Counted from the first letter of the stretch, positions 48,604 through 59,122 are shown. The stretch is DNA of 64,000 nucleotides from Halomonas meridiana (GCF_009846525.1 NZ_CP024621.1:2232001-2296000); one strand, 5' to 3'. Program-made: numbers and translations. Notes: generated from the sequence alone by a model not told the origin.

Positions 48604-48852
48604 ATGACGCGTAAGAAAAAGACTCGTTCATTGGCGGATAAAGTGACGATCCGCACCGGTCGCCGCAAAGATTATAAAAAGTGGCGCCATGAGAATCCTG
48701 ATCAAGTGACCTCGTCGCGCCGCTTCGTTGCCAAAAAGCAGCAGCAGCGTAAGCTTCAGGCCGTGCGCAAATTGGCGCGCCAGCAAAGCGGCCAAACGAT
48801 CGCCATCCATCCTGACAAAGGGGGCGATCACTCACCAGGAGAGCCGTCTTGA
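48604..48852 (+). CDS. Small basic protein of unknown function
   Basis: 82 residues, very rich in Lys/Arg ([31 protein letters not shown]) and with a helical region [18 protein letters not shown]. No signal or membrane segment. AAGGAG about 9 bases before the ATG is a strong ribosome-binding site, so this is most likely a real gene. It overlaps xthA by a base (TGATG). I do not recognise the family; nucleic-acid or ribosome binding would suit its charge (inference). Confidence 0.75.
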   Translation: MTRKKKTRSLADKVTIRTGRRKDYKKWRHENPDQVTSSRRFVAKKQQQRKLQAVRKLARQQSGQTIAIHPDKGGDHSPGEPS

Positions 48853-49679
48853 TGCGTTTGGTTTCGTTCAATATCAATGGGATTCGGGCACGGCTGCACC
48901 AGCTTCAAGCGCTGATCGATACCCAACAGCCCGATGTCATCGGCCTTCAAGAAACCAAAGTACAGGACAGCGAATTCCCCGTGGCCGACGTAGAAGCCAT
49001 GGGCTATCACGTTTTTTACTATGGCCAAAAAGGCCATTACGGCGTTGCACTGCTGTGCCGCCAACAGCCGCAAGCGGTGTTTTACGGCTTTCCCGATGAC
49101 GACGACGATGCCCAGCGGCGCATGATTGGCGTCAAGTTGCTCGCGGAAGACGGCGAGCCGGTCACGGTATGGAACGGCTACTTCCCTCAAGGCGAAAGCG
49201 TCGATCACCCCACCAAGTTTCCGCACAAAGCGCGCTTTTATCAACAGCTCGCCAACCTGCTCAATACTCAGCACGCTCCCGAAGAGCGACTGGCGGTCAT
49301 GGGTGATTTCAATATCTCACCTGAAGATCAGGATATCGGCATAGGCGAGACCAACCGGAAGCGCTGGCTGCGGGAGGGCAAAACCAGCTTCCAGCCCATC
49401 GAGCGCGAATGGCTGGAAGGCATCAAAGCGTGGGGGCTGAGCGACAGCTACCGTCTGTGCCACCCGAAAAATGACGAATGGTTTAGCTGGTTCGACTATC
49501 GCTCAAAAGGCTTTGACCGAGAGCCGAAGCGCGGTCTTCGCATCGACTACATCCTAGTTTCAAAGCCCTTGGCCGACTGCGTGACCGATGCGGGTATCGA
49601 CTATCCGCTGCGGGCCATGGAGCGCCCATCGGACCACGCCCCCACCTGGAGCGACTTTTCAGTCACACTCCGTTCATGA
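48852..49679 (+). CDS. xthA: Exodeoxyribonuclease III family
   Basis: 275 residues from the ATG at 48852 (TTG 3 bases earlier is an alternative; AGGAG lies upstream). Motifs [24 protein letters not shown] (catalytic Glu), [25 protein letters not shown] (Asp, Asn) and [11 protein letters not shown] (catalytic His). It acts on AP sites and as a 3'-5' exonuclease. Translational coupling with the small basic protein upstream suggests a shared message. Confidence 0.95.
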   Translation: MRLVSFNINGIRARLHQLQALIDTQQPDVIGLQETKVQDSEFPVADVEAMGYHVFYYGQKGHYGVALLCRQQPQAVFYGFPDDDDDAQRRMIGVKLLAEDGEPVTVWNGYFPQGESVDHPTKFPHKARFYQQLANLLNTQHAPEERLAVMGDFNISPEDQDIGIGETNRKRWLREGKTSFQPIEREWLEGIKAWGLSDSYRLCHPKNDEWFSWFDYRSKGFDREPKRGLRIDYILVSKPLADCVTDAGIDYPLRAMERPSDHAPTWSDFSVTLRS

Positions 49680-49687
49680 CGCTGCAA

Positions 49688-49711
49688 GCGCCGGAGGCTC
49701 ACCACCGGCGC
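49688..49711 (+). terminator. Probable xthA terminator
   Basis: GCGCCGG (49688-49694) pairs with CCGGCGC (49705-49711) over a 10-base loop, 8 bases past the xthA stop, followed by CCGCTTTAA. Weak U-run. Confidence 0.5.
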
Positions 49712-49802
49712 CCGCTTTAAGATACGACGATGGCTGTTCAAACCTAGCAAGGTCTTGAGAGCAAGGCAGTCGAGCCACTTAGAGCGACGGCTTAGGCAGA
49801 CA

Positions 49803-50960
49803 TCATTCAAAGTACGCGAGCCACTGCTCTGCTTGGGCATCCCCTAAATTGGCCGCTTGGGTCAGCGCAGCTTCGGCTTGGCGATCCTCTCCCCACCCAT
49901 AGGCTAGCTGGCCGTACTGCCGCCAATCGCTTGCTGAATCAGTCAACGTTGCCAACTCTCGCCACGCCTCGAGCGCCTTGTCGACATCCTTGGCCTGTTG
50001 CCAAGCCGTGGCGCGCAAGCGAAGCGTGGCTTCATCGCGGGGAAGCGTGCCCGCCTCTAGAGCCGCCTCTAAATGCTCGGCAGCGCGTGCAGGCGTCCCT
50101 CCGGCCATATGCAGCTCGATCAGGGTGCGGCGTTCCTCTGGCGTAGAAAACTTACCCAACTGCCAGGCTGCTTCCCAAACGGCGGCGGCCACACCTATCT
50201 GGCCTGCCTGCTGGGCAAGTCCGGCTGCTTGGCGCCATGCATCGGGGTCGCTGTCGGCATTCAACCCGCCCAACAGCCAGCTCAGCGCCTGTGCGTTATC
50301 TCCTGTGTTTCGGAGTACGACATTGGTGAGCGTTTGCTGGTCAGCGGTCAATTCCCCTTGTTCAAGCAGCGGCGCCAGCCACTCCATGGCCTGCTCCCAG
50401 CGCTCCTCTTCTGCCAACAGACGCACGAGCTGCCAAGCCGTGTCCGCGTAGCGATCACTGCCCGACGACTCGGATAGCCACTGTTCATACAGGGTAATGG
50501 CCCGATCTCGTTCGCCTGCGGCGCGGCGTAGCGACGCTTCGTCCCGCAGCCAGCGACGCAGCTGGCTATCGGGAACGCTAGGCCGTTGGCGGGCGCTGGC
50601 CAGCTCATCGGCAGCAGCAAGAGGATCGCCCTGGCGCACCAGCGCACTGGCGGCTAGCTGATGATAAAGCGCGCTCGCCCATTGATCCGCGCGATTACCG
50701 CCCGAAAGCCGCTCTGACTGAGCTCGCGCATGGGTGATGATACGGCTTAGCACATCAGGGTCAGCAGAACCGCTTGGCTGGCTGGCCAACTGGCTCTGAA
50801 GCCGATTCAGGTCTTGAATCATGTCACCCGGCAGCGGCTCATTGGCCGTCGCGGTGATACTCAGCGCGCTCAGTAGTATGACGCCCATCCATTGCGGCAT
50901 CGTACGTTGACGGTGAGCGACAACGATAGGGCTGGTTGACGGATTTTTTCTTAGCGACAT
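49803..50960 (-). CDS. Exported tetratricopeptide-repeat protein of the TonB2 cluster
   Basis: 385 residues. Signal peptide (MGVILLSALSITATANE); the rest is helical repeat-like (AADELASARQRPSVPDSQLRRWLRDEA, LAGLAQQAGQIGVAAAVWEAAWQL, ALEAGTLPRDEATLRLRATAWQQA), resembling TPR domains. The last gene of the cluster DUF3450, TtpC-like, ExbB2, ExbD, TonB. It starts 7 bases after tonB stop. In other TonB2 clusters a TPR protein of this type occurs at the same place; its role is not known. Confidence 0.8.
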   Translation of the reverse strand: MSLRKNPSTSPIVVAHRQRTMPQWMGVILLSALSITATANEPLPGDMIQDLNRLQSQLASQPSGSADPDVLSRIITHARAQSERLSGGNRADQWASALYHQLAASALVRQGDPLAAADELASARQRPSVPDSQLRRWLRDEASLRRAAGERDRAITLYEQWLSESSGSDRYADTAWQLVRLLAEEERWEQAMEWLAPLLEQGELTADQQTLTNVVLRNTGDNAQALSWLLGGLNADSDPDAWRQAAGLAQQAGQIGVAAAVWEAAWQLGKFSTPEERRTLIELHMAGGTPARAAEHLEAALEAGTLPRDEATLRLRATAWQQAKDVDKALEAWRELATLTDSASDWRQYGQLAYGWGEDRQAEAALTQAANLGDAQAEQWLAYFE

Positions 50961-50967
50961 GTCACCG

Positions 50968-51720
50968 CTACCTTAACTGGAACTCAATACGCTGGGTGGC
51001 GCGACGTAACTGCTGACTGGGCTCGAACTGCCAGCGCGCAATCGCTTCTCGTGCGGCGTCTTCGAACACCCGGCGAGGCTGGGCATTGGTCACTCGAATG
51101 GAGCTTCCATCGACACTTCCATTACGCTGGATGACGAATTCCACCTCCACGAATCCCTCCATACCGCGGCGCTGTGCACGAGGCGGATAAGACGGATTGA
51201 CGCGACTCGTCGGAGCTACTTGCCCCACACTCACCGGCTCGTTCGAGGGCGCAGGCTCTGCCGCCGGGGCCGCTTCCTGCTGCGCAGTGGCAGGCTCAGG
51301 AGACGGGGCCGCCGTTTCCGTAGGTTCGGGGACGGGTTCCGGCGCAGGCTCAGGTGCTGGCTGGGGCTGCGGTGTAGGCTCAGGGCGCACCTCGGTCAGC
51401 TCCGGCAGCTCGCTTTCCAACTCGACGGGCTCTACCGGCGCGTCGGGTAGCTCCACGTCTGGCAGCGCAATCGCGCTAGTGGCGACCGGCGCAGGGGCTG
51501 GCGTCGGCATGGTCGGTGGCGGGGGAGCGGCTTGTGCAGGCGCCGGGGGGGGTGTCTCCTGTTCGGGCGCCACCTCCGGCGCTTCCACTACCGCCATGGA
51601 CATCGACATGATGGGCTCTTCCACCTGCTGCTCTGGAGGAGCTACCAGTAGCGCTAGCATCCAGAAGAGCCCGATGGCCAGGGCAATACCGCCTAGCATC
51701 GATAACACATGCCGCATCAT
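50968..51720 (-). CDS. tonB: Energy transducer TonB (TonB2-like)
   Basis: 250 residues. A membrane anchor at about 9-28 (LGGIALAIGLFWMLALLVA), a long Pro/Ala/Glu-rich periplasm-spanning region (residues 45-165), then the C-terminal TonB domain (NPSYPPRAQRRGMEGFVEVEF with the YP box, RVFEDAAREAIARWQFEP). It overlaps exbD by 4 bases. It carries energy from ExbB/ExbD to outer-membrane receptors. Confidence 0.93.
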   Translation of the reverse strand: MMRHVLSMLGGIALAIGLFWMLALLVAPPEQQVEEPIMSMSMAVVEAPEVAPEQETPPPAPAQAAPPPPTMPTPAPAPVATSAIALPDVELPDAPVEPVELESELPELTEVRPEPTPQPQPAPEPAPEPVPEPTETAAPSPEPATAQQEAAPAAEPAPSNEPVSVGQVAPTSRVNPSYPPRAQRRGMEGFVEVEFVIQRNGSVDGSSIRVTNAQPRRVFEDAAREAIARWQFEPSQQLRRATQRIEFQLR

Positions 51721-52124
51721 GGCCCACTCCGACTCGCTGCCACGGCGACCTGCTCGACACCCGCCTGCTGAAGACGGTCCATGACCTCGATCAACACGCC
51801 GGTCGTGGACTCTCGGTCGGCCTGAATGACCACCGAGCCCTCACCGCTCAGCATTCCAGCCACCTTCTGCCCAACGCGGTGAACGTCCACGGGCTGGCCA
51901 TCCACCCAAACCGCCCCTTCCGGCGTGACGGCAACCAACACTTGGGCATCGGGGCGCGGGGTGGCGGCCGACGCCTCAGGGCGATCGATCTCCACTCCGC
52001 TCTCTTTGATAAAGCTGGTCGTGACGATAAAGAAGATCAGCATGATGAACACCACGTCCAACATCGGCGTCAGGTTCACCTCGTTGCTATCGTCAGCAGC
52101 CTCTATGGAACGGCGTCTACGCAT
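51717..52124 (-). CDS. exbD: Biopolymer transport protein ExbD
   Basis: 135 residues from the ATG at 52124 (GGAGGAG upstream; an earlier in-frame start at 52142 is less likely). One membrane segment with the functional Asp in NLTPMLDVVFIMLIFFIVTTSF, then a periplasmic domain. It overlaps exbB2 by 8 bases. Forms the proton-driven complex with ExbB and TonB. Confidence 0.93.
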   Translation of the reverse strand: MRRRRSIEAADDSNEVNLTPMLDVVFIMLIFFIVTTSFIKESGVEIDRPEASAATPRPDAQVLVAVTPEGAVWVDGQPVDVHRVGQKVAGMLSGEGSVVIQADRESTTGVLIEVMDRLQQAGVEQVAVAASRSGP

Positions 52125-52659
52125 CACTCTCCTCCAAGGCACGCGCTAAGCGGTCATGCAGACGCTGGTCTTCGCGGCGAATAACGTGCTCTAAACGGCT
52201 AATAAACAGCATACCCACCACCGCAATGGCCATGCCCGTCAGCGTAGGCAGCGTTGCCCGGGCAACGCCATCGGCCATGGCTCGAGCTTGATGGGTATCG
52301 CTCATCGAAAGGCTATCGAAAACGGCAATCATGCCCGTGACCGTCCCCAACAACCCGAGTAGTGGGCAAAGCGCCACGAGCAGCTTGATCCACGGCAGCG
52401 GCTGGCGCAGCTTGGCCACCAGCGCAGCACTCCATACATGGCGTAGCGTGCGCGCGCTCCAACTGCGGTGGTCGCTGCGCGCCGCCCAGCGGCGCACCAG
52501 CTCATGGCGTGATCGCCGCCAGCTAAAGCGGTAATACCACCACCGCTCGATCGCCATGGCGAACACCACCACGGCCACCAGCGCTAGCACTACGAGTACG
52601 GCACCACCTGCATCGAGCAGCCGCTCAACGGGCGCCAGCCAAAGGGGTAACGTAGGCAT
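52117..52659 (-). CDS. exbB: MotA/TolQ/ExbB family protein (ExbB2)
   Basis: 180 residues. Three membrane segments: VLVVLALVAVVVFAMAIER, IKLLVALCPLLGLLGTVTGM (the conserved proton-channel segment) and ATLPTLTGMAIAVVGMLFIS. It lies 1 base from the stop of the larger ExbB-like gene upstream, as in TonB2/TtpC clusters, where a long and a short ExbB co-occur. Confidence 0.92.
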   Translation of the reverse strand: MPTLPLWLAPVERLLDAGGAVLVVLALVAVVVFAMAIERWWYYRFSWRRSRHELVRRWAARSDHRSWSARTLRHVWSAALVAKLRQPLPWIKLLVALCPLLGLLGTVTGMIAVFDSLSMSDTHQARAMADGVARATLPTLTGMAIAVVGMLFISRLEHVIRREDQRLHDRLARALEESDA

Positions 52660-52660
52660 A

Positions 52661-54021
52661 CTAGGTCACCGTGCGAGCATAGGCCGTCGATTGCGCTTCC
52701 AAGTGATCTGCCAGCGTGGCGCTTGACTCACCTTCGATCACCTGAGTAATGAAACGACTACGGCTAGACAGCGCCGTTTGGGCAAACAGCAGCGGTACCG
52801 CCGTCACCAAACCCAGTACCGTCGTGACCAGCGCCTGACTGATCCCCCCGCCATTAACTGCGGGTCGCCCGTGCCAAATACCGTGATGGCTTGGAACGTT
52901 ACGATCATGCCCGTCACGGTGCCCAATAGGCCCAGCAGCGGTGCAATGGCGGCTAGCAGCTTGACGATGGGCTGACCACGCTCGATTTTAGGCAGCTCGG
53001 CGAGTACCGCTTCATCCAACCGCGCTTCCAGCGCCTCCGGGGTTTGATGTTTGTCCATCTCCTTGAAGCGCTGTAGAACACGCCCCAGAGGATTATCGGC
53101 ACTGGGCTGATCCAGGGCTTGTCGCTGACGACGTACGCGTGCGCTAACCAACAACAGATACAGGTACTGCGCCAAAGCGACCAGCAGGCCGATGCCACCT
53201 AGCAGGACGACCACGTAACCGACATAGCCACCCTGCTGAAAACGCTCCCACAGCGAAGGCTGTTGAGCCAGTGCCTCCAGCACGCTGCCTTGGGTGGGGT
53301 CGATGGCAAACGCACGGCTCTCTCCCTGATGATACGCCGCCAGAAGCTCGCTGACCGCTGACGGGGTACGCGGCATTTCGGCGAGGGCGCCCTCCTCATC
53401 TTGCCCTTGCCGCAGCAGCGCAGACTCGGTGAAAGCGGCAAAATCACCCAGTCGAACGACGCTGCGCGGCGCTATGTCGCCGCTGGCATCCGCGACAGGC
53501 AATTCCAAGCGCTCGGCACGGCCCGTGTCCATGGTGAGAGCCGCCAAACGATCGACGACAGCCTCGATGTGCGGACGCTCCAACACGTCGACATCGTTTA
53601 AACGCGGTGGCAACGCATCGGCTTCGAGCGTTAGCCAGCTATCCCCTCCCAGCTCGTTGCGAAGTTCTTCACTGTGACGCGTTAGATCTGCCAATAGCGC
53701 CGTCAATGCCTCGCCCTGCTCCTCTTGGCGCTGAGCAAGTGCCTGCGCCTGCTCGTTCTGCTCGTCCTGCTGCGCTTCGAGCGCAGCCTGCTGCTCTTCG
53801 GCAGCCGAGTGGGCATCACGCGCCTCTTGCAAAGCGGCCTCTAACGCGCCTTGATCGTCCAAGAAAGATTGAAGACGCGCTTGATCACGCGCTTGGGCAG
53901 CCTCGCGAGCCTCTCTTAACGAGCCGACATCGTCGCTTTGGGCCATACCAACGTTGCTGCTCAACGCGCTGACCAGCAGCGTGAGGCAGAACCAGGCCTT
54001 GGGGCGAGAAAACAGACTCAT
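52661..54021 (-). pseudogene. TtpC-like ExbB protein with N-terminal coiled coil, broken by one missing base
   Basis: The minus-strand frame from 54021 reads a signal peptide, a long coiled-coil periplasmic region (residues 25-110, Gln/Glu/Ala-rich), membrane segments (VGYVVVLLGGIGLLVALAQYL, KLLAAIAPLLGLLGTVTGMI) and GTGDPQLMAGG, then changes to SVRRWSRRYWVW and stops at 52804. The next frame continues exactly as expected (ISQALVTTVLGLVTAVPLLF) to a stop at 52661. One extra base in the six-C run at 52844-52849 restores about 453 residues and leaves 1 base before exbB2. A sequencing indel is likely; the gene is then probably intact. Role: TonB2-associated ExbB (TtpC). Confidence 0.88.
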
Positions 54022-54797
54022 GGCTGCGCTCCTTGGTCGTTAGCCGTGATCGAGAGTGGGAGCTGTAGAAGTTCTGGGGTGCGCTGGTCGGCCGCAATCC
54101 GCAGTCCGTTACGCACCTGGCGGCGAGCAGCCTCGTCGAGCGCGAGCCACGTCCCCTCTTCTTTATCCCAGACCCCTCCTTCGCGGCCATCGGGCGTCAC
54201 GTAGTAAAAGCCAATACGGCCAATCCTCAGGTACTCCACTTCCCTGGGGGAAGCACCCGCTATTTCCAAACGGCCACGCCAGCTATCGACCTCGCGCCCA
54301 TAGGCGAGCTCCGCCCGCCAGGCTTCGATTAGGCTTGCAATACGTTCGGCGCTACCCGCTTCGGGACTACCCGCTGACGCCACTCGGGCGAGGCGCTCAT
54401 CGGTCAAAAAAGGCAGGTCTGACTCGATCCAACGGGTAAGCTGTTCGGTCATGTCCTGTTCGATCATGGGCAGCGCTGCGCGGGTATCGCTCAACGTATC
54501 CAGCGCTTGATTCAAGCGTTGCTGGCGTTCGGCCTCACTGGCCAAGCGGCTACTGAGCGTGGCGTTAGCAGCTTCCATCTGACGGGTTTCCCGCTCCAGG
54601 CGACGCAGCTCCTCAATAGCGGACCGTGTGGCTTCATCCGCACTATCGATTTGCTGTTGCAACTCAGACTGGGCTTGCTGGGCCTCGACACTTTGGGCCG
54701 CTTGATCCATCGTCTCATCACTTGCCATGAGCGTACCGCTGACTAGCACGCCCGCTAGGCAACATCCACGCAAGGCAAAGAAAGGCCTGTTCAGCAC
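54018..54797 (-). CDS. DUF3450 exported coiled-coil protein
   Basis: 259 residues. Signal peptide (ALRGCCLAGVLVSGTLMAS) then a long coiled coil (residues 30-100, Gln/Glu/Arg-rich), followed by the family core PMIEQDMTEQLTRWIESDLPF, EAWRAELAYGREVDSW, and YLRIGRIGFYYVTPDGREGGVWD. It overlaps the TtpC-like gene by 4 bases. First gene of the TonB2 cluster and probably Fur-regulated. DUF3450 proteins often precede this type of ExbB; function unknown. Confidence 0.92.
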   Translation of the reverse strand: MLNRPFFALRGCCLAGVLVSGTLMASDETMDQAAQSVEAQQAQSELQQQIDSADEATRSAIEELRRLERETRQMEAANATLSSRLASEAERQQRLNQALDTLSDTRAALPMIEQDMTEQLTRWIESDLPFLTDERLARVASAGSPEAGSAERIASLIEAWRAELAYGREVDSWRGRLEIAGASPREVEYLRIGRIGFYYVTPDGREGGVWDKEEGTWLALDEAARRQVRNGLRIAADQRTPELLQLPLSITANDQGAQP

Positions 54798-54912
54798 GTT
54801 ATGTCTCCGTCACTGCTCAGCGCGCCATCAACCTCGGCGCGCTAAAACTCATTAAGTATAAGAACGATTTGCGTTTAACGCGTGCAGCGCATAGCGTACC
54901 ACTAATAGAATT

Positions 54913-54931
54913 AATGACAATATTTATCATT
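54913..54931 (-). promoter_or_regulatory. Predicted Fur box of the TonB2 cluster
   Basis: Minus strand reads AATGATAAATATTGTCATT. The 7-1-7 core TGATAAA-T-ATTGTCA matches 12 of 14 fixed positions of the Fur consensus TGATAAT-N-ATTATCA. It lies about 118 bases before the DUF3450 start and beyond the nrdF terminator. Iron-regulated TonB clusters typically carry such a box. Confidence 0.72.
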
Positions 54932-54963
54932 AACATTCACTGACAGTAACTCGAACGGCAGGC

Positions 54964-54991
54964 ATAAAAAACGGGAGCCTTCGGCTCCCGT
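54964..54991 (-). terminator. Rho-independent terminator of nrdHIEF
   Basis: Perfect 9-base stem ACGGGAGCC with GGCTCCCGT and a TTC loop, followed on the minus strand by TTTTTTAT. 22 bases past the nrdF stop. Confidence 0.93.
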
Positions 54992-55013
54992 AGCGGGCAT
55001 CACAGCACGACCC

Positions 55014-56009
<996 letters not shown>

Positions 56010-56026
56010 TTAAAAGCGTTACCCGA

Positions 56027-58222
56027 TCACAGCGTGCAGGAGACGCAGCCTTCCACCTCGGTGCCTTCCAGGGCACTTTGGCGTAGGCGGATGTAATAAA
56101 GCGTCTTGATACCTTTACGCCAAGCGTAAATTTGCGCCTTGTTGATATCCCGCGTGGTGGCCGTATCCGGGAAGAACAGCGTCAACGAGAGGCCTTGGTC
56201 CACGTGCTTGGACGCTTCTGCATAGGTATCGATGATTTTTTCAGGGCCGATCTCGTAGGCATCCTGGAAGTAATCGAAGTTCGCCTCGTTCAAGAACGGG
56301 GCCGGATAATAAACGCGACCCAGCTTGCCCTCTTTGCGAATTTCGATTTTCGCTGCCACCGGGTGAATGCTCGACGTGGAGTGGTTGATGTACGAGATAG
56401 ACCCCGTTGGCGGTACCGCTTGCAGGTTACGGTTGTACAGGCCATGCGCCATCACCGAGGCTTTCAGCGTTTGCCAATCGTCTTGCGTGGGCAGTGCAAT
56501 ACCGCTGCGCTCGAAAAGGTGACGGACTTTCTCGGTACGCGGCAGCCACGCCTGGTCGGTGTACTTATCGAAGAACGTACCCGATGCATAGGTAGAGTCT
56601 GCGAACCCGGCAAAGGTCTCACCGTGTTCGATGGCCAACTGGTTCGACGCACGAATGGCATGGAACGCAACGCAGTAGAAGTACAGGTTTGTGAAGTCCA
56701 ACCCTTCTTCTGAGCCGTAATAAATATGCTCGCGAGCCAGGAAGCCGTGCAGGTTCATCTGGCCAAGACCGATGGCGCGCGATTTGGCATTACCCTCGGC
56801 GATGGAGGGAACGCTGCGCAGATTACTCATTTCAGACACGGCGGTCAGGCCGCGAATGGCGATCTCGACGCTGGTGCCGATATCACCGGAATCCATCACC
56901 TTGGCGATGTTCATCGAGCCGAGGTTACAAGAGATATCTTGCCCTACCTGACGGTAGCCCAAGTCGTCGTCGTACTCGGTCGGCGTGTTAACCTGCAGAA
57001 TCTCGGAGCACAGGTTACTCATGTTGATACGGCCCGCAATCGGGTTGGCGCGGTTGACCGTATCTTCGAACATGATATACGGGTAGCCAGACTCGAACTG
57101 CAGCTCAGCCAGGGTTTGGAAGAAGGCGCGAGCATTGATCTTGTGCTTGCGAATGCGCGCGTCGGCCACCATTTCATGGTACTTCTCGGTCACGCTGATG
57201 TCGCCAAACGGCACGCCGTAGACGCGCTCAACATCGTATGGCGAGAAGAGGTACATATCGTCGTTGCGCTTGGCCAGCTCGAACGTGATATCGGGAATGG
57301 TCACGCCCAGCGACAGCGTTTTGATGCGGATTTTCTCGTCCGCGTTTTCACGCTTGGTGTCCAAAAAGCGCAGAATGTCCGGGTGGTGGGCGTTGAGATA
57401 GACCGCTCCGGCACCTTGACGCGCACCAAGCTGGTTGGCGTAGGAGAACGCGTCTTCCAGCAGTTTCATGATCGGAATGATGCCCGACGACTGGTTCTCG
57501 ATACGCTTGATCGGCGCGCCGGATTCGCGAATGTTGCTGAGCAGGAAGGCCACGCCGCCGCCACGCTTGGAGAGCTGCAGCGCGGAGTTGATGGAACGCC
57601 CGATGGACTCCATGTTGTCTTCGATACGCAGCAAGAAGCAAGAGACCAGCTCGCCCCGCTGGCGCTTACCACAGTTCAGGAAGGTGGGCGTCGCAGGCTG
57701 GAAGCGGCCGCTGATGATCTCGTCGACCAGCGACTTGGCCAGCGCTTCATCGCCACGCGCTAGCGTGAGCGCCACCATGCAGACCCGGTCTTCATACCGC
57801 TCGAGATAACGTTTGCCGTCGAAGGTTTTGAGCGTGTAGCTGGTGTAGTACTTGAACGCACCCAAGAAGCTCGGGAAGCGGAATTTGTACGCATACGCCT
57901 GCTCGAACAGCGCTTTGACAAACGTAAAGCTGTACTGCGCCAGCACGTCGGCTTCGTAGTACTGCTCTTCCACTAGGTAGTCCAACTTCTCTTCCAAGGA
58001 GTGGAAGAACACGGTGTTCTGATTGACGTGCTGCAAGAAGTACTGGCGCGCCGCTTCGCGGTCTTTATCCAACTGCAGTTCGCCGTTGGCACCGTACAGG
58101 TTCAACATCGCATTCAGCGCATGGTAATCCAGCGTGCGCGCCTCGGTGGCTCCCGCAGCAGGGCGTTGATCTGCCGAGTTTTTTGCAGCTACGTTCTTAG
58201 AGACTGAGCTTGACGTTTCCAA
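56027..58222 (-). CDS. nrdE: Class Ib ribonucleoside-diphosphate reductase alpha subunit NrdE
   Basis: 731 residues. Starts at TTG (58222) with GGAG about 10 bases upstream; this overlaps nrdI by 34 bases. Motifs [49 protein letters not shown] segment ([12 protein letters not shown]) and redox-active C-terminus EGCVSCTL. Catalytic Cys/Glu/Asn ([10 protein letters not shown]) are present. It lacks the long N-terminal ATP-cone of class Ia, as expected for NrdE. Confidence 0.96.
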   Translation of the reverse strand: METSSSVSKNVAAKNSADQRPAAGATEARTLDYHALNAMLNLYGANGELQLDKDREAARQYFLQHVNQNTVFFHSLEEKLDYLVEEQYYEADVLAQYSFTFVKALFEQAYAYKFRFPSFLGAFKYYTSYTLKTFDGKRYLERYEDRVCMVALTLARGDEALAKSLVDEIISGRFQPATPTFLNCGKRQRGELVSCFLLRIEDNMESIGRSINSALQLSKRGGGVAFLLSNIRESGAPIKRIENQSSGIIPIMKLLEDAFSYANQLGARQGAGAVYLNAHHPDILRFLDTKRENADEKIRIKTLSLGVTIPDITFELAKRNDDMYLFSPYDVERVYGVPFGDISVTEKYHEMVADARIRKHKINARAFFQTLAELQFESGYPYIMFEDTVNRANPIAGRINMSNLCSEILQVNTPTEYDDDLGYRQVGQDISCNLGSMNIAKVMDSGDIGTSVEIAIRGLTAVSEMSNLRSVPSIAEGNAKSRAIGLGQMNLHGFLAREHIYYGSEEGLDFTNLYFYCVAFHAIRASNQLAIEHGETFAGFADSTYASGTFFDKYTDQAWLPRTEKVRHLFERSGIALPTQDDWQTLKASVMAHGLYNRNLQAVPPTGSISYINHSTSSIHPVAAKIEIRKEGKLGRVYYPAPFLNEANFDYFQDAYEIGPEKIIDTYAEASKHVDQGLSLTLFFPDTATTRDINKAQIYAWRKGIKTLYYIRLRQSALEGTEVEGCVSCTL

Positions 58223-58638
58223 AACTCTTCTACTCCTTTGCGGACCTTGGCGACATCGTCATCGGTACCAAACAATTCAAAACGATAAAGCAGCGGCACT
58301 TGGCACTTTTGGGCAATGATTCGCCCCGCCAAACCGTATGCGTCACCAAAATTAGTATTACCAGCAGCAATGACACCTCGTAAGAGGTGTCGGTTGTGCT
58401 CGTCATTTAAAAACCGAATAACCTGCTTTGGCACAGCCCCATTGGCCGAGCCACCTCCGTAGGTGGGGGTAACCAATATGTAGGGCTGCTCAATGCGTAG
58501 CGTCGGGGCTTCACGATGTAACGGCAGCCGCTGTGCACTTAAACCAAGCTTTTCAATAAAACGATGGGTGTTGCCTGACTTGGTGGAAAAATAGACCAGC
58601 GTACCTGCCTGCTCGGCTTCCACGTCAGCAGCGTGCAT
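58189..58638 (-). CDS. nrdI: Flavodoxin-like NrdI
   Basis: 149 residues. The FMN-binding start [19 protein letters not shown] and [20 protein letters not shown] and [16 protein letters not shown] are NrdI hallmarks. It supplies oxidant for NrdF cofactor assembly with Mn. The start ATG follows nrdH by 9 bases and the end overlaps nrdE by 34 bases. Confidence 0.95.
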   Translation of the reverse strand: MHAADVEAEQAGTLVYFSTKSGNTHRFIEKLGLSAQRLPLHREAPTLRIEQPYILVTPTYGGGSANGAVPKQVIRFLNDEHNRHLLRGVIAAGNTNFGDAYGLAGRIIAQKCQVPLLYRFELFGTDDDVAKVRKGVEEFWKRQAQSLRT

Positions 58639-58647
58639 GGGTGACGA

Positions 58648-58869
58648 TTACGCCAACGCTTGGATGCGGTCCGGACGGAAGCCCGACCAGTGCTCTTCAC
58701 CGACGACCACGACAGGCAGCTGGCGGTAACCCAGCGCTTCGACTTCTGCTTGAGCACCCGTTTCGGCGGTAATGTCGATGACGGTGTAATCAAGGCCTTG
58801 CTTATCCAGCGCGCGATAGGTGGCCGTACACTGTACACAGGCAGGCTTGCTATAAATTTGGATTTCCAT
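58648..58869 (-). CDS. nrdH: Glutaredoxin-like NrdH
   Basis: 73 residues. Redox motif ACVQC at residues 11-15 and LPVVVVGEEHWSGFRPDRIQAL, the NrdH tail. It reduces NrdE. First gene of the nrdHIEF operon, with NrdR-like boxes at about 80-125 bases upstream. Thioredoxin-type glutaredoxin fold without the glutathione site. Confidence 0.96.
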   Translation of the reverse strand: MEIQIYSKPACVQCTATYRALDKQGLDYTVIDITAETGAQAEVEALGYRQLPVVVVGEEHWSGFRPDRIQALA

Positions 58870-58946
58870 GGCTATTTTCCCTTTTCATAGCGGCAATTTT
58901 CAGGTAGTGCGCAGCGCTTGCTCTACCCCTCTAAAAGTCACCACGC

Positions 58947-58993
58947 ATACTATATATAGACCAAGAGAAAATCAATTCAAGCATATATGGTAT
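58947..58993 (-). promoter_or_regulatory. Paired NrdR-like boxes upstream of nrdHIEF
   Basis: Box 1 (58947-58962, centre 58954.5) holds the perfect palindrome CTATATATAG and matches 12 of 16 positions of the NrdR consensus (ACACTATATATAGTGT-like). Box 2 (58978-58993, centre 58985.5) holds CATATATG. Their centres are 31 bases apart, the known spacing of tandem NrdR boxes. NrdR represses RNR genes in many bacteria. nrdR itself is not in this window. Confidence 0.75.
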
Positions 58994-59045
58994 TTTTTCA
59001 TCCACAGGTTATTGACAGTTCATGCCCAGCGCTATACCCAGACAC

Positions 59046-59074
59046 AAAAAAACCGCCCCCCTGGTAGGGAGCGG
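59046..59074 (-). terminator. Terminator of sodA
   Basis: On the minus strand CCGC-T-CCC (59074-59067) pairs with GGG-G-GCGG (59060-59053) over a 6-base loop and is followed by seven Ts. 49 bases past the sodA stop. Confidence 0.8.
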
Positions 59075-59081
59075 CTTTCCA

Positions 59082-59104
59082 GCGGTGTCAGTAACTGACA
59101 CCGC
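59082..59104 (-). repeat. Second hairpin between sodA and its terminator
   Basis: Perfect 9-base arms GCGGTGTCA and TGACACCGC with a 5-base loop, between the sodA stop codon and the terminator above. It has no U-run of its own and may protect the mRNA end. Confidence 0.6.
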
Positions 59105-59122
59105 CCTCACAGGTCGTGAGTA

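Noticed and set aside
56726..57763. 345-codon frame antisense to nrdE
   Set aside because: Full overlap with a conserved gene, no family resemblance.
58868..59098. 76-codon plus-strand frame over nrdH 5' end and the NrdR boxes
   Set aside because: No ribosome-binding site, no similarity, crosses promoter and terminator sequences.
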